NCBI GenBank assembly: GCA_012965455.1
Contig: DTSG01000049.1
Location: 1 to 5,565 of the forward strand
Source: Planctomycetaceae bacterium
Lineage (GTDB): Bacteria; Planctomycetota; Planctomycetia; Pirellulales; Pirellulaceae
Reading direction: 5' to 3'
Length of the DNA stretch: 5,565 nt
Position numbers and translations under genes: made by a program. Positions 5,071 through 5,565 of the stretch are shown here, piece after piece; position 1 is the stretch's first letter, and every line of letters starts with the position of its first letter. The notes beneath the pieces were generated by a model, which did no database searches, was not told where the DNA came from, and saw only the letters and a program-made list of their open reading frames with translations.

Positions 5071-5565
5071 ATGTCGTCAATTTTGAAACAAACGTTTAGT
5101 CGCTGCGCAACTGCTTTGCTATTGGTTTGCCTCACGGTACAACTTACGGCTGCAGATTCGTCTCACATTGATCCCACTGGTGCTCTCGGGAAATTGGTCA
5201 TTGGCGGAGGTGGTAGTTTACCGCCCGCCGTACGTCGAGTGTTTGTGACTTGGGCAGGCGGCAAAGATGCGCGGTTAGTAATTGTGCCGACCGCGTCCGT
5301 TCGAGCGGACGACGCAGAGGCCAGTGCGGTGATCTTACAGGATTGGCAAGACGAAGAAATTGCAGATGCTGTGCTAATGCATACGCGTAGCCGTGACGAA
5401 GCAAATAGTGCTGAATTCGTTGCCGCTCTGGAAAAAGCGACTGGTGTGTGGTTTGTCGGCGGGTCACAACAGAAAATCGCAGACGCATATGTAGGAACTT
5501 TGTTTGAAGAAGGTGTGCTGGCTTTGCTCGGGCGAGGTGGTGTTGTAGGTGGTAGTAGCGCCGAC
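5071..5565 (+). CDS. Exported cyanophycinase-like S51 peptidase, 3' part beyond the window
   Basis: The reading frame starts at ATG 5071 after AGGA (5057-5060, 10 bases away) and stays open for 165 codons to the window end. Residues 1-27 look like a Sec signal peptide: basic Lys6 and Arg11, hydrophobic core ATALLLVCLTVQL, and likely cleavage after LTA at 27. Cys20 lacks a lipobox, so a lipoprotein is unlikely. The mature part matches the cyanophycinase/S51 fold: KLVIGGGGSLPPAV (41-54), RLVIVPTAS (68-76), GVWFVGGSQQKIADAY (125-140) and GVVGGSSAD (157-165), the last containing the nucleophile elbow with probable catalytic Ser163. Known S51 enzymes are serine hydrolases that cut cyanophycin or aspartyl peptides. 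The elbow usually reads S-A-G; here the residue after Ala is Asp. No cyanophycin synthetase is in view, so it more likely acts on external or periplasmic peptides. The specific substrate is unknown. Confidence 0.85.
   Translation, partial: MSSILKQTFSRCATALLLVCLTVQLTAADSSHIDPTGALGKLVIGGGGSLPPAVRRVFVTWAGGKDARLVIVPTASVRADDAEASAVILQDWQDEEIADAVLMHTRSRDEANSAEFVAALEKATGVWFVGGSQQKIADAYVGTLFEEGVLALLGRGGVVGGSSAD

Noticed and set aside
5198..5488. Open frame on the - strand opposite the cyanophycinase-like gene
   Set aside because: The + strand frame has a signal peptide and S51 motifs; the - strand product is Arg/Gln/His/Leu-rich and matches nothing, as expected for a shadow.

Overview
The window looks like a chromosomal stretch of a Gram-negative-type bacterium of intermediate G+C. 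The style of the genes suggests a planctomycete of the Pirellula/Rhodopirellula kind: a phosphatidylserine decarboxylase with a long N-terminal leader, a tRNA without an encoded CCA end, few clear Shine-Dalgarno sites, and an exported cyanophycinase-like protein. This placement is inference from gene style, not from a marker gene. All genes are on the + strand.

Layout. Positions 1-65 hold the 3' part of a tRNA with anticodon CAT, cut by the window edge. Next come psd, phosphatidylserine decarboxylase (up to 124-1170), and a 140-base gap with a GC-rich hairpin and a good -10 box. These are followed by pssA, CDP-diacylglycerol-serine O-phosphatidyltransferase (1311-2225), a DedA/VTT-family polytopic membrane protein (2255-2944), a YjhG/YagF-type sugar-acid (D-xylonate) dehydratase (2937-4958), and a 112-base gap with small inverted repeats. 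The last gene is the 5' part of an exported cyanophycinase-like S51 peptidase (5071 to beyond 5565), open at the window end.

How the genes work together. PssA makes phosphatidylserine from CDP-diacylglycerol and serine, and Psd decarboxylates it to phosphatidylethanolamine, so the two enzymes form a complete two-step branch. The DedA-family protein sits 29 bases behind pssA. Because some members of this superfamily move lipids across the bilayer, it is a candidate transbilayer lipid transporter for this branch. The dehydratase overlaps the DedA gene by 8 bases and is probably translationally coupled to it, although its known role is in sugar-acid catabolism and not in lipid synthesis. Likely transcription units are psd alone (or after the tRNA), pssA-dedA-dehydratase, and the cyanophycinase-like gene.

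I see no mobile element, CRISPR array, phage gene or obviously new system. The most interesting points are the gene mix of the pssA-dedA-dehydratase unit, the possible leaderless pssA start, the 18-bp tandem duplication at the end of pssA, and the variant nucleophile-elbow sequence in the cyanophycinase-like protein.
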